Positions 34,105 to 43,729 are shown, numbered from the stretch's first letter. The stretch is 64,000 nucleotides of DNA from Bog-159 sp963818855 (GCA_963818855.1 CAWFUH010000009.1:25843-89842); one strand, 5' to 3'. Numbers and translations are program-made. Notes: generated by a model not told the origin, from the sequence alone.

Positions 34105-37100
34105 CGCGGATGGGGCACAGCGCGGTGATGGCGTGGCTGGCGGTCTGTACGCTGACGGCTGCGGAGTACCGTGGACAAGTTACGTTTGGTGGACTGCCGG
34201 TTCCCGGCGCCATGGTGACGGCTATTCACGGCGACAAAAATGCGACGGCCATAACCGACCTACAGGGCGTATACTCTTTCCCCGACTTGACTGACGGCCA
34301 GTGGACCATAGACATCCGCATGCTAGGCTTCGCGGCCGTGAACCAGGACGTTACGGTCGGGCCGAACACACCAGCCGGAAAGTGGGAGTTAAAGCTTCTG
34401 CCGCTCGATCAGATCAAAGCGGAAATGCAAGCAGCCGCGCCGCCCGCGCCTCAGCCCGCCCCAGCCCCGGCTGCGGCAGTGGAACAAACAGCGCCGCCCA
34501 AACCGGCGCCGGCACGAGAACCATTGGATGACGATCTCAGCCAGCGCGCCGCGGATGGTTTCCTCATCAATGGCAGTTCGCAGAACGGCGCGGCTTCGCC
34601 GTTCGCACAACTCGCCGCCTTCGGTAATAATCGCAACGGCGCGCGAGGGCTGTACAATGGCGGCATTGGTATCATCCTCGATAACTCCGCATTGGATGCC
34701 CGGCCGTTCTCGCTAACTGGGCAGGACACCCCCAAGCCGACTTACACCCGCCTAACGGGCGTCGCGTTCCTGGGTGGCCCGCTGCGCATCCCGCATCTGT
34801 TCCAGCGTCCCCCATATTTCTTTGTGGCGTATCAGTGGACGCGCAACAACAGCGCCAGCGCGGTGCCGGGGCTTATGCCAACCGCGGCGCAGCGCAATGG
34901 AATATTTTCGAGTCCGATTCTCGACCCAGTCACTGGAGCCCCGTTCCCGAACAACCTAATTCCGCAGAGCCGCATCAGCCCGCAGGCGCAAGCCTTGCTG
35001 AATTTCTACCCGCTTCCTGACTTGGCGGGCAATACGGGTTATAACTATCAAATCCCCATTGTCAGCCCTACGCATCAGGATGCTCTGCAATCGCGCTTCA
35101 ATAAGTCGCTGGGGAACAAGAATGAAATCTACGGCCGATTCGCGTTTCAGAGTATGCGCGCGGACAATCCCAATCTGTTTGGATTTCTGGATACGACCGA
35201 TCTGCTTGGCACCAACACCAGTGCCAACTGGTCGCATCGCATAACCCAGACCTGGTTCGTGAATTTTGGGGTGCAGTTCAGCCGCCTGGCTACGCATGTG
35301 AAGCCTTTCTTTGAAAGTCGCGAAAACGTTTCCGGCGAGGCTGGCATTTCGGGCAACGATCAGGCGCCTATGAACTGGGGTCCGCCGAGTCTCACATTTG
35401 CGAGCGGCATCGCGGGTCTCTCGGACGCGCAAAGCTCCTTCGACCGCAATCAGACCAGCGGCTTCTCCGATTCTGTCCGATGGTATCGCGGCGGTCACAA
35501 TGTCACGGCCGGAAGCGATTTTCGCCGCCAGGAGTTCAATTATCTGGGGCAGCAAAATCCCCGCGGCACCTTCACGTTCACGGGCGACGCCACTGGTTCC
35601 GATTTTGCCGATTTTCTGTTGGGCATCCCGGATACCAGCGCGATCGCTTTCGGCAACGCCGATAAATATTTCCGGCAGTCTGTTTACGATGCGTTCCTCA
35701 ACGACGACTGGCGGATCAATCCGGAACTGACTCTGAACGCCGGTGTGCGCTGGGAATACGGCGCTCCCATTACCGAGTTGTACGGGCGTCTGGTGAATCT
35801 GGACGTTGCGCCGGGCTTTGCGGCAGTGGCGCCGGTGGTGGCCGCCGATCCCACGGGCGCGCTCACCGGCGAACGATTTCCCAACTCGCTGGTGAATCCG
35901 TATAAGCGCGGGATCGAGCCGCGCGTGGGAATTGCCTGGCGTCCGTTATCCGGATCGTCCATGGTGATTCGGGCCGGGTATGGCATCTACTATGACACGT
36001 CGGTCTATCAGACCATCGCGGTACAAATGGCGCAGCAACCGCCGCTATCCAAGACCTTGAGCGTGCAAAATAGCGCGGCCGATCCTCTCACGCTGGCCAA
36101 TGGCTTCATCGCATCGCCGGGAGTCACGGCCAACACGTTTGGCGTCGACCCCGGCTTCCGGCCCGGTTATGCGCAGAACTGGCAGGTGTCCATGCAGCGC
36201 GATTTACCGGCTTCGTTGCAGATGACGGCCACTTACCTCGGCATAAAAGGCACCGACGGACCGCAGGAGTTTCTGCCAAATACCTATCCGGTTGGCGCAG
36301 TGAGTCCCTGCCCCGCGTGCCCCACCGGATTTGGTTATCTCACGTCGTTTGGCAACTCCACGCGCCAGGCCGCACAGATACAGTTGCGGCGCAGACTGCA
36401 TAATGGGTTTACCGGAACCTTGCAGTACACTTACTCGAAGTCTATAGACGATGATGCGGCATTGGGAGGGCAGGGCGCCAGTACGACTGGTCAAAATATG
36501 CCGAATGCGGCAACATCTTCGGGAGGATCGCCGACCGGCGGGGCTGGTCCAGCGAACCTCGCCATCGCGCAGAACTGGTCTGACCTCGGTGCCGAACGTG
36601 GCCTATCTACTTTCGATCAGCGCCATGTAGCCAGTCTGAACTTGCAATATACGACCGGCATGGGGATGGGCGGCGGCACCCTCCTGACTGGCTGGAAGGG
36701 AGCGCTGTTCAAGGAGTGGAACTTCGCCACCCAAGTGAGCGCCGCAAGCGGCCTGCCCGAGACTCCTATCTATCTGGAGCCTGTACCGGGCACCGGAGTC
36801 ACAGGCGTTATACGGCCGGATTACACGGGCGCGCCGCTCTACGCGGCTCCGGCCGGCTTCTATCTGAATCCCGCGGCGTACGTCGCGCCGCTGCCCGGCC
36901 AATGGGGAAATGCCGGCCGCGATACCATTGCCGGTCAGGCGCAATTTTCTTTGAGCGCTTCGCTAGGCCGGACTTTCCGGGTCAGCGACCGGCTGAATCT
37001 GGACCTGCGCGTCGATTCGACCAATGCGTTAAACCATGTCGCATTTACCAGCTGGAACACTACCGTGAACAGCACTCAATTCGGACTGGCGGCCGCCGCC

Positions 37101-37145
37101 AACGCGATGCGCAGTATGCAGACTACGCTCCGCCTGAGGTTCTGA
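34101..37145 (+). CDS. TonB-dependent receptor-like outer-membrane protein
   Basis: 1014 residues. Signal peptide (VMAWLAVCTLTAA), then one carboxypeptidase-regulatory-like domain (YRGQVTFGGLPVPGAMVTAI to IDIRMLGFAAV), a Pro/Ala linker, and a barrel with the family blocks GVAFLGGPLRIPHLFQRPPY, FFVAYQWTRN, YDAFLNDDWRINPELTLNAG, VRWEYGAP and AGYGIYYDTSVYQ. It ends in LRLRF. The plug part is much shorter than in the receptor at 25672-29193 (only about 80 residues between the linker and the first barrel block), so gating may differ. Translation is coupled to the preceding gene by an ATGA overlap; the VWA gene starts 3 bases after its stop. ATG 34110 is an alternative start. Confidence 0.85.
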   Translation: MTRMGHSAVMAWLAVCTLTAAEYRGQVTFGGLPVPGAMVTAIHGDKNATAITDLQGVYSFPDLTDGQWTIDIRMLGFAAVNQDVTVGPNTPAGKWELKLLPLDQIKAEMQAAAPPAPQPAPAPAAAVEQTAPPKPAPAREPLDDDLSQRAADGFLINGSSQNGAASPFAQLAAFGNNRNGARGLYNGGIGIILDNSALDARPFSLTGQDTPKPTYTRLTGVAFLGGPLRIPHLFQRPPYFFVAYQWTRNNSASAVPGLMPTAAQRNGIFSSPILDPVTGAPFPNNLIPQSRISPQAQALLNFYPLPDLAGNTGYNYQIPIVSPTHQDALQSRFNKSLGNKNEIYGRFAFQSMRADNPNLFGFLDTTDLLGTNTSANWSHRITQTWFVNFGVQFSRLATHVKPFFESRENVSGEAGISGNDQAPMNWGPPSLTFASGIAGLSDAQSSFDRNQTSGFSDSVRWYRGGHNVTAGSDFRRQEFNYLGQQNPRGTFTFTGDATGSDFADFLLGIPDTSAIAFGNADKYFRQSVYDAFLNDDWRINPELTLNAGVRWEYGAPITELYGRLVNLDVAPGFAAVAPVVAADPTGALTGERFPNSLVNPYKRGIEPRVGIAWRPLSGSSMVIRAGYGIYYDTSVYQTIAVQMAQQPPLSKTLSVQNSAADPLTLANGFIASPGVTANTFGVDPGFRPGYAQNWQVSMQRDLPASLQMTATYLGIKGTDGPQEFLPNTYPVGAVSPCPACPTGFGYLTSFGNSTRQAAQIQLRRRLHNGFTGTLQYTYSKSIDDDAALGGQGASTTGQNMPNAATSSGGSPTGGAGPANLAIAQNWSDLGAERGLSTFDQRHVASLNLQYTTGMGMGGGTLLTGWKGALFKEWNFATQVSAASGLPETPIYLEPVPGTGVTGVIRPDYTGAPLYAAPAGFYLNPAAYVAPLPGQWGNAGRDTIAGQAQFSLSASLGRTFRVSDRLNLDLRVDSTNALNHVAFTSWNTTVNSTQFGLAAAANAMRSMQTTLRLRF

Positions 37146-37148
37146 GAC

Positions 37149-39245
37149 ATGCGCCGCTCCGCCACTATTGCCCTACTCGCTGCTGCTGCCGTTTGTGCGC
37201 AACAGAACGGCCAGAATGCGCCGGCCGGAAACGGAACAGTTACATTCACTACCGGCACGCAGTTAGTCGTCGAAGCCGTAGTAGTGACCGACAAGAAAGG
37301 CAATCCGATTGAGGGACTAACCGCTAAAGACGTCACCATTACAGAGGACGGCGCACCGCAGGAGATTCGGTTCTTCGAGCACCAGGTTCTGCCGCAAGCC
37401 CCAGGTCAGGCGCCCGCCAGTTCCGAGCCGGAAAATATCCACATTTACGACAAGCTGGGCCGTACCCAGATTACGGGCGAGACGGCCGGCAACACCCGAT
37501 ACAAAGATCGCCGGCTGCTGGCCCTCTATTTCGATATGACCGCCATGCCGCCGGGAGACCAGTTGCGCGCGTTGGGTGCGGCGGAGCGATTCATCCGTAC
37601 GCAAATGGCGCCGGCCGATCTGTTGGCTATCTTACGCTACACGGGCGGCGCCGTCGATGTTCTGCAGGATTTCACGGCCGATCGCGACCGGCTACTTAGC
37701 ATACTGCAGACCATGGTTGTCGGGGAAGGACAGGGCCTGGATTCTTCTGCCGACGATGCCAGCAGCCCGGACATGGGCGCGGCTTTCGGCCAGGACGATA
37801 GCGAATTCAATATCTTCAATACTGACCGCCAGTTATCCGCCCTGCAGACGGCGGCGAATATGTTAGCGCGGCTCAGTGAGAAGAAGTCGCTGATTTACTT
37901 CGCCAGCGGTTTGCGCCTGAACGGCCTGAATAATCAGGCCCAGTTGCACGCTACGATTAACTCCGCCATACGGGCAGGCGTCTCGTTCTGGCCGATTGAT
38001 GCGCGCGGTCTGGTGGCCGAAGCGCCCTTGGGCGATGCCACCATGGGGTCGCCAGGCAACAACGGTATGTATTCCGGCGCGGCCGCCCTGGCTGTAACTT
38101 CCAATCTGCAGCAATCTCAAGATACTCTCTACGCGCTGGCCTCCGACACGGGTGGCAAGGCTCTGCTCGATTATAATGACCTGGCTAAGGGCATCCTGCA
38201 GGCGGAGCAGGCTGTCTCGAGCTATTACATTCTGGGATACTACACGACGAATACCCCGCAGGACGGCAAGTTCCGCCGCATCAAGATATCGCTGAACGGG
38301 AACGTAGCAGCCAACCTGGATTATCGCCAGGGTTACTTTGCCGGCAAACAGTTCAGTAAGTTTACCGCGGCCGATAAAGAGCGGCAGCTCGAAGATGCAC
38401 TGATGCTGCCGGACCCGATCACTGAACTTACCATCGCCATGGAGGTGGATTACTTCCAGTTGAACCGGGCCGAATACTTTGTGCCGATTGTGGTGAAGAT
38501 TCCGGGACGGGAATTAGCCCTGGCCAAGAAGGGCGGCGCCGAACGTACCCTGATCGACTTCATCGGCGAAATTAAAGACAACTACGGCACCACCATTACT
38601 AATGTCCGCGACAAGGTGGATATCAGGCTGAGCGACGCCACGGCCCTCGAACTGGCTAAGCGCCCGATTGAATATGACGCGGGGTTCACACTGCTCCCCG
38701 GAAAATACACGATCAAGTTTCTGGCGCGCGATTCGGAGACGGGCCGCATCGGGACTTATCAAACGGCATTTGTCATTCCCAACCTGAATAAAGAAGAAAA
38801 GCGCATCCCCATCAGCTCCGTGGTACTGAGCAGCCAGCGGGTGGACCTTAAGGATGCGCTGTACAACGCGGTGAAGGGCAAGGATCGGGCCGAGACGGCC
38901 AACCCGCTGGTGCGCGATGGCCAGAAGCTCATTCCCAGTGTGACACGAGTCTTCACCAAGGGCCGTGAGATGTACGTCTATCTGCAGGCGTACGAACAAG
39001 GCGTAGTCGCCGCCCAACCGCTCATAGCGTTTGTGAGCCTTTACGCGGGTCAGAAAAAGGTTTTCGAAACACAGCCGGTCGAGGTGCGGAACGCCACGAA
39101 CGACCGTTTGAAAACCACGCCGATCCAATTCAGCATCGCCCTCGCCGGCCTTGCGCCAGGCAGGTATGATTGCCAGGTAACTGTGCTCGATCCAAGCGGA
39201 CAGAAAGCCGCGTTCTGGCAGGCGCCCATCGCGCTGGCGCCGTAA
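37149..39245 (+). CDS. VWA-domain protein of acidobacterial type (TIGR03436-like)
   Basis: 698 residues. Signal peptide (RRSATIALLAAAAVCAQQ), then the family's N-terminal block (TQLVVEAVVVTDKKGNPIEG, LTAKDVTITEDGAPQEI), the VWA domain from about residue 120 (RRLLALYFDMTAM, where the metal site D-x-S-x-S is changed to D-M-T-A-M), KKSLIYFASGLRLNGL and GVSFWPIDARGL, then SSYYILGYYTTNTPQDGKFR, which is a hallmark of this family. A beta-rich C-terminal part of about 300 residues follows. Presumably periplasmic or surface-attached and involved in protein contacts. It is the last gene of the operon that begins with blaI. Confidence 0.88.
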   Translation: MRRSATIALLAAAAVCAQQNGQNAPAGNGTVTFTTGTQLVVEAVVVTDKKGNPIEGLTAKDVTITEDGAPQEIRFFEHQVLPQAPGQAPASSEPENIHIYDKLGRTQITGETAGNTRYKDRRLLALYFDMTAMPPGDQLRALGAAERFIRTQMAPADLLAILRYTGGAVDVLQDFTADRDRLLSILQTMVVGEGQGLDSSADDASSPDMGAAFGQDDSEFNIFNTDRQLSALQTAANMLARLSEKKSLIYFASGLRLNGLNNQAQLHATINSAIRAGVSFWPIDARGLVAEAPLGDATMGSPGNNGMYSGAAALAVTSNLQQSQDTLYALASDTGGKALLDYNDLAKGILQAEQAVSSYYILGYYTTNTPQDGKFRRIKISLNGNVAANLDYRQGYFAGKQFSKFTAADKERQLEDALMLPDPITELTIAMEVDYFQLNRAEYFVPIVVKIPGRELALAKKGGAERTLIDFIGEIKDNYGTTITNVRDKVDIRLSDATALELAKRPIEYDAGFTLLPGKYTIKFLARDSETGRIGTYQTAFVIPNLNKEEKRIPISSVVLSSQRVDLKDALYNAVKGKDRAETANPLVRDGQKLIPSVTRVFTKGREMYVYLQAYEQGVVAAQPLIAFVSLYAGQKKVFETQPVEVRNATNDRLKTTPIQFSIALAGLAPGRYDCQVTVLDPSGQKAAFWQAPIALAP

Positions 39246-39257
39246 GCCGCGCCGCAA

Positions 39258-39911
39258 TCAGAACTGCAACTGGGCTTTCAACTCCACGAAACGGGGCGAG
39301 TCGTTCCCGCCGACGAAGGATCCTAGAATGCTGGTCTGAGGGCCAACCAGCCGGGTGACATATCCGAATTCAGGATTAGCGATGTCACCCGCCGGGTGAA
39401 CGGAATTCGGGTGATTGACTAAGTTCAAGGCCTGCGCCCGACCGATATTCTAACTAACGAGCGCAGCGATGGCGAAGTCTTTCATAAGCGACAGATCCAT
39501 ATCGGAGAGGCTCGGCCCGCGAAGGTCATCACGGCTTTGTGCGCCAAAACCGGTTGGCGCAGCCGTGCTGGGTGTGAGGCGGCCACGCACGGAACATTGA
39601 TCGCGCCCGTAACGCAGCCTGAAAACGAGCCCGTGAGCGGCGTGCCGAAGAGGGTACCGAATTCAAGTCGCCCAGAGTGGCAGTGGCGGTTCCGTCGATC
39701 ACGATAAAGGGCAACCCGGTGCGATAGAAGTCATTGCCCGAGAGCGTCCCGCCGCCGATGATGCGATTCGGACCCATATGGCATCCCGGTCTGTTACCGT
39801 TCCGGTCATGTCGCCCGACGTGATGGACTGAGCGTTCAGAACCATCATGAAGATTACCGTTGCTGCGATGAGCATGCCGGCAGGCAACATTTTTCCGGTC
39901 ATATTGGTCAT
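39258..39911 (-). pseudogene. Collapsed TonB-dependent receptor (N- and C-terminal ends only)
   Basis: On the minus strand an excellent ribosome-binding site (AAAGGAGGT) and ATG at 39909-39911 start a signal peptide and the first strand of a carboxypeptidase-regulatory domain (MLIAATVIFMMVLNAQ, ITSGDMTGTVTDRD). The sequence then jumps near 39780 to the far C-terminus of an Oar-like receptor: GPNRIIGGGTLSGNDFYRTG, LPFIVIDGTATATLGDLN, then in other frames LSDMDLSLMKDFAI, IGRAQALNLVNHPNSVHPAG and finally SPRFVELKAQLQF with a stop at 39258-39260. Roughly 900 residues are missing from the middle. The intact start signals suggest a recent loss. Confidence 0.7.
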
Positions 39912-40211
39912 ATCAACCTCCTTTCCGAGTTATAACCCGAGCTCTCGAAATGACTAACTCAGGAATAGAGTTTCCGGCGTACGATTCGTGTACTGTCTTT
40001 GCACGAGAACTCCGGCGCGAAGTAAGGTAGAGGGTATGCGCAAGGTGACAGTAAACGGCCACCGTGAAGCGAGACGTTAACTCGCAGCGCGCCTTGAAGC
40101 ATACTACACTGTTCTTTGTACGGGGATGCGATCGCGGTAGTTACCGGTCGCGGCACTGCCGGCGGGACGGATCGTACATTCGCAAAAAGAAGCGAGCGTG
40201 GGAGCTCTGAT
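39912..40211. other. Divergent intergenic region
   Basis: Lies between the receptor relic (-) and the alcohol dehydrogenase (+). No gene is supported. It should hold the promoters of both, but no clear -35/-10 pair with proper spacing was seen. Confidence 0.4.
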
Positions 40212-41216
40212 ATGAAAGCTTGTGTATTGCAATCACCCGGGCCGGTTGAGCGGAATCCGTTGGCATTTACGGAAGCACCCATGCCCGAACCCGGCGCCGA
40301 TGAAGTGCTGGTGCGGGTACATGCGTGCGGTGTGTGCCGGACCGATCTGCACGTAGTGGAAGGCGAGTTGCCGCCGCGCAAGCATCCGGTCATCCCAGGA
40401 CATCAGGTGGTGGGGGAGATTGCGCGTTGCGGCGCCAGCGCCACGCGGTTCGCGGTGGGAGCGCGGGTGGGAGTGGCATGGCTGCATCGCACGGACGGGG
40501 TTTGCGAATACTGCCGATCGGGCCGCGAAAACCTCTGCATTAACGCCACGTTCACCGGCTACACCGTGGATGGCGGCTATGCGGAATACATTGTAGCCCC
40601 GGAGAGCTTCGTGTATCCGATTCCGGACGGCTTCAGCGATATGGCCGCGGCGCCGCTGCTGTGTGCGGGTATCATCGGCTTCCGGTCGTTGCGCGTGTCC
40701 GGAATCCAGAAGGGCGGCGCGCTGGGACTGTACGGTTTCGGCGCGGCGGCGCACGTGGCCATCCAGGTGGCGCGGCACTGGGGCGTGCGCGTTTACGCCA
40801 TGACACGCGACGAACACCACCGCCAACTGGCGCGGGATCTGGGCGCGGAATGGGCCGGCGCGAGCGACGATCATCCGCCGGAAAAACTGGATGCCGCCAT
40901 CATCTTCGCGCCTGCCGGCGAACTGGTAATTTCGGCGCTGCGCGTGTTGAAGAGGGGCGGCACGGTGGCGCTGGGAGGCATTTACATGAGCCCCATTCCG
41001 GCCATGGATTACAATCTGCTATACCACGAGCGGGTGATTCGCAGCGTGGCTAATAACACGCGGCAGGATGGAGAGGATTTCCTGAAGATCGCAGCGGAGA
41101 TTCCGATTCACACCCAGGTGCAGGAGTTTCCTTTGGCAGAGGCGAATACGGCGTTGAATAGCTTGAAACACGATGCGGTCGAAGGCGCCGCGGTGCTGCG
41201 AGTTGGGCGAGAATAA
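40212..41216 (+). CDS. Zinc-dependent alcohol dehydrogenase family protein
   Basis: 334 residues of the medium-chain dehydrogenase family. Catalytic zinc ligands are visible as CGVCRTDLH and GHQVVGE; the nucleotide fold GLYGFGAAAHVAIQVARHWG carries the GxGxxA-type motif. The structural zinc lobe reads DGVCEYCRSGRENLC: the first of the four usual Cys is replaced by Asp, so this site may be weak. Such enzymes oxidise alcohols or reduce aldehydes with NAD(P); the substrate is not evident. ATG 40212 is preceded by GGGAG. It stands alone. Confidence 0.88.
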   Translation: MKACVLQSPGPVERNPLAFTEAPMPEPGADEVLVRVHACGVCRTDLHVVEGELPPRKHPVIPGHQVVGEIARCGASATRFAVGARVGVAWLHRTDGVCEYCRSGRENLCINATFTGYTVDGGYAEYIVAPESFVYPIPDGFSDMAAAPLLCAGIIGFRSLRVSGIQKGGALGLYGFGAAAHVAIQVARHWGVRVYAMTRDEHHRQLARDLGAEWAGASDDHPPEKLDAAIIFAPAGELVISALRVLKRGGTVALGGIYMSPIPAMDYNLLYHERVIRSVANNTRQDGEDFLKIAAEIPIHTQVQEFPLAEANTALNSLKHDAVEGAAVLRVGRE

Positions 41217-41659
41217 AAGCCAACCACCCGGGCAAGGCTCACGTGAGCTTTCATTTGATGCCAATGTATATGTGTCCCACGACGGACATGGACCGTAATA
41301 CAATTACTGAGCAGCAGCTTCGGACGCAATACCTTTGGTAGTCTTCTTCATGGCTGCGTTTTTTAAAGCGGCCTTCTTTCCGGGCCGAGGCTGCGAAGGC
41401 CGAATCGGTAGGAGCGAAGAAGGCGACACTAGCCAGCGATCCGGGTTACTATCCTCTCTGGCGCCACCGATTCGGCCGGTCGCGTCCAGCCATTCGTTGC
41501 CCCGGGAACCCGTCCGGCTATCTGTACAACGCCATCGACCGTATCGGCATCACAGAGACGGAGCCGTGGTGCATGGTCACCTCCGATTAGCTAGCCCGCA
41601 TAGGCGCATGGGCGCCTCAATGCCTTTGAATAACTGCCCAGACGCCGTCTTGCGGGCTG
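41217..41659. other. Intergenic region without a convincing gene
   Basis: A frame-shifted reading of 41400-41590 (+) gives a plausible short tail (SDPGYYPLWRHRFGRSRPA, SGYLYNAIDRIGITETEP), but it has no start or recognisable family. On the minus strand a Lys/Ala-rich stretch occurs near 41310-41400. Both could be remnants. Confidence 0.3.
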
Positions 41660-41794
41660 TTACTTAGGAGTGGCGAAGAACGCGGCGAAACCGACAAATG
41701 CACGATAGGAAGTTCGCTCGGAAGCCACGCCGGTGTCCATGCTGCGGCAGATACGGAGCTCAAAACTGTTGGCGAGGAAAGTTATGTGAGTCAT
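41660..41794 (-). CDS. Possible small protein (44 aa), unknown
   Basis: MTHITFLANSFELRICRSMD begins at ATG 41792-41794; GGAGA lies about 9-10 bases upstream. The peptide is 44 residues and ends VGFAAFFATPK. No family is recognised. The balance of hydrophobic and charged residues and the ribosome-binding site make it a possible gene, but it is weakly supported. Confidence 0.3.
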   Translation of the reverse strand: MTHITFLANSFELRICRSMDTGVASERTSYRAFVGFAAFFATPK

Positions 41795-42092
41795 GATGCT
41801 GTCTCCGTTTCTCCAGTAGCGCGCTTGCACGGGTTTCAGTACTGATCGCGTCGGCGGGCCCACGCCATTGATAACTCGAATCCGTCCTCATGCCTTTGGG
41901 GGCAAGGTCCAGGAACGGGTGGGCACTCTCGTCATGTGGATGATTAGTGCATCCGGCAGCACGGCCTCTCCAATTGACCCCGGTGATGTTACTTTCATGA
42001 GCGAGCCTGACGGCTGGCTCGGGCGCCCCACGAAGCGTTTTCGGCTATTCCTCGTGAAGCGCTGGTTCAGTCGCTATTGTGGACGGACCGGT

Positions 42093-42839
42093 TCAGCGCC
42101 TGCCGGCCCCCAGGTCATCCGAATACCCGGCCTTCAGGCGGGACCACTGGGCGGTGGGACGTCCATCGGTACGGGTAACTTGGTTGCCTTTAAACCGTTG
42201 TGGCCAGCCGGTCGGCGAGTCCTCCCACGTCTCCTGCCGCCCGTAGACGGTCAAGTCGAGCAACCGGTAGCTGTTATCCATCGCCTCGACGCCGCGTCTG
42301 GTCGTCCAGTAAGTCTCGAAGACATTGGATCCTTGTCGCAGGTAGCAAACGATGTGCATCATGCCCACCCGGCGTCCAACCAAGAGAGTGTCGAGGGAGT
42401 CCTGGGCCGAGTACCAAGGCATCTCCCAGCCCATGAAGTCGCGGTACCGGGCGCTCTCTTCGTACGGGCCTTGGCAAAACGCGGCGTAGGTGACGTCCCG
42501 AGAATGAATATAGGACAGCTCGCGGACCTGCGATGTAACCCAGGTGCACCCCTCGCACTGCTCCGGCGCAAGGTGGGCGGTGTGCCACATGAAGTAGTAG
42601 GCGATGAGCATCCGGCGTCCCTCAAACACATCCACTAGTGTCACCGCTCCACGTTCGCCAACGAGCGGTGTAGCACCGTCCACCTCGACCATGGGGAGCC
42701 GTCGGCGGGCGGCTGCAATGGCGTCGCCTTCTCTTGTGTGAGCCTTTTCTCGAATCCGCAATGCGTCCAACTCGGCGTGGAAGGTGCTCCGATCGACTAC
42801 CTTAGGGGCTCCAAGTTCATCTCTCATGAAGTCTGTCAT
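42093..42839 (-). CDS. DUF899 family protein (thioredoxin-like fold)
   Basis: 248 residues from ATG 42837-42839, which has GGAGAG at close spacing; the frame extends to 42914 but family members start near this ATG. Conserved blocks: ARRRLPMVEVD, GRRMLIAYYFMWHTA, CEGCTWVTSQVRELSYIHSR with the Cys pair, and YWTTRRGVEAMDNSYRLLDL. DUF899 proteins have a thioredoxin-like fold and unknown function. The next upstream sequence is gene debris. Confidence 0.85.
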   Translation of the reverse strand: MTDFMRDELGAPKVVDRSTFHAELDALRIREKAHTREGDAIAAARRRLPMVEVDGATPLVGERGAVTLVDVFEGRRMLIAYYFMWHTAHLAPEQCEGCTWVTSQVRELSYIHSRDVTYAAFCQGPYEESARYRDFMGWEMPWYSAQDSLDTLLVGRRVGMMHIVCYLRQGSNVFETYWTTRRGVEAMDNSYRLLDLTVYGRQETWEDSPTGWPQRFKGNQVTRTDGRPTAQWSRLKAGYSDDLGAGRR

Positions 42840-43059
42840 CGTTCTCTCCGTTAGCGCTTGGGGCGCTGTTTTCATTTTCCTGAGGCCGCGCTCGAACTCA
42901 CTGTCTCTAGTCATATGCTACGTCATCGTCTTTCCTTTCCGTGCGGTGGTGAGATCACAGTCCGCCAAGATCTCCTCCTGGCTATGCTCCGCGCACGCGG
43001 CGGAAGCACTCGCGCAGCTCGTGTGTGAAAAGGGGCGATGGCGTCGTAGTGGTCGTGCC

Positions 43060-43138
43060 CGGCCGTTTCGAGCCCGATGGCGAAGCTACCGCCGGTCACG
43101 ACGACGGTTTGCCCGAGGAGTTCCAGCTTGCGCGGCAT
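43060..43138 (-). pseudogene. Fragment of a short-chain dehydrogenase
   Basis: MPRKLELLGQTVVVTGGSFA followed by IGLETA is the N-terminus of a short-chain dehydrogenase/reductase (normally TVVVTGGSSGIGLETA). After about 26 residues the homology ends abruptly in sequence unlike the family. Only the first strand and glycine-rich loop remain. Confidence 0.5.
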
Positions 43139-43245
43139 GGGAAGGCGCTGGTTACGGTGCTCATGATTCCTACTATCAGGCACGCAGGCGATCCCGGCGG
43201 CCGAAACCGCCCGGACGAGGTGGATGGAAGCTGCACGCCGGTTCG

Positions 43246-43530
43246 CTACTTGACCGTAAACGTTACGGTCGCGCTATTAGTGAGCGCACCGGATACGCCC
43301 ATGAAGGTCAAGGTCTAGATGCCGGATTTAGTGATCGCCGGGAACAGGATTCGGGACACGGCATAAGCCGGCCCGTTCACGTTCACGGTTTGCGGCAGAT
43401 CCGCGCAGGTAGCTCCAGCAGGCCCGCCCGAGCACTTTAGCGTCACACTCCCGTTGAATATATTGACGGATTGTGGCTCCAGAATAAACCCGGCCAGCAC
43501 ATCCCGGATGATGGTTTCCGATCGGGACAC
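43246..43530 (-). pseudogene. C-terminal Ig-like domain remnant of a secreted protein
   Basis: VNIFNGSVTLKCSGGPAGAT followed by CADLPQTVNVNGPAY, and after a frameshift near 43316 TLTFMGVSGALTNSATVTFT with TVK and a stop at 43246-43248. This matches the repeated Ig-like domain (VTLSCSGLPSGATCSFSP...GTYTLTVTGTSGSLTHSTTVTLTV) of many acidobacterial exported proteins. The rest of the gene is absent. Confidence 0.55.
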
Positions 43531-43729
43531 AGTGTAAGGGCGTTACCCGGTGGAACGTATTACGCCGCCTCAGCTAGACACATCGGTTCCGCGAGCAGCG
43601 CCAGGAGTTTGAGGCGGCAGTATGCCTTTCCTCCACCGGTCCTCCGCTGCACTAGCGGTCGGGATCGGCGGACACATGAATCCGACGACCAAATGACAGG
43701 ATAAGTTCATCTCACCGTTTGGGAAGCCT

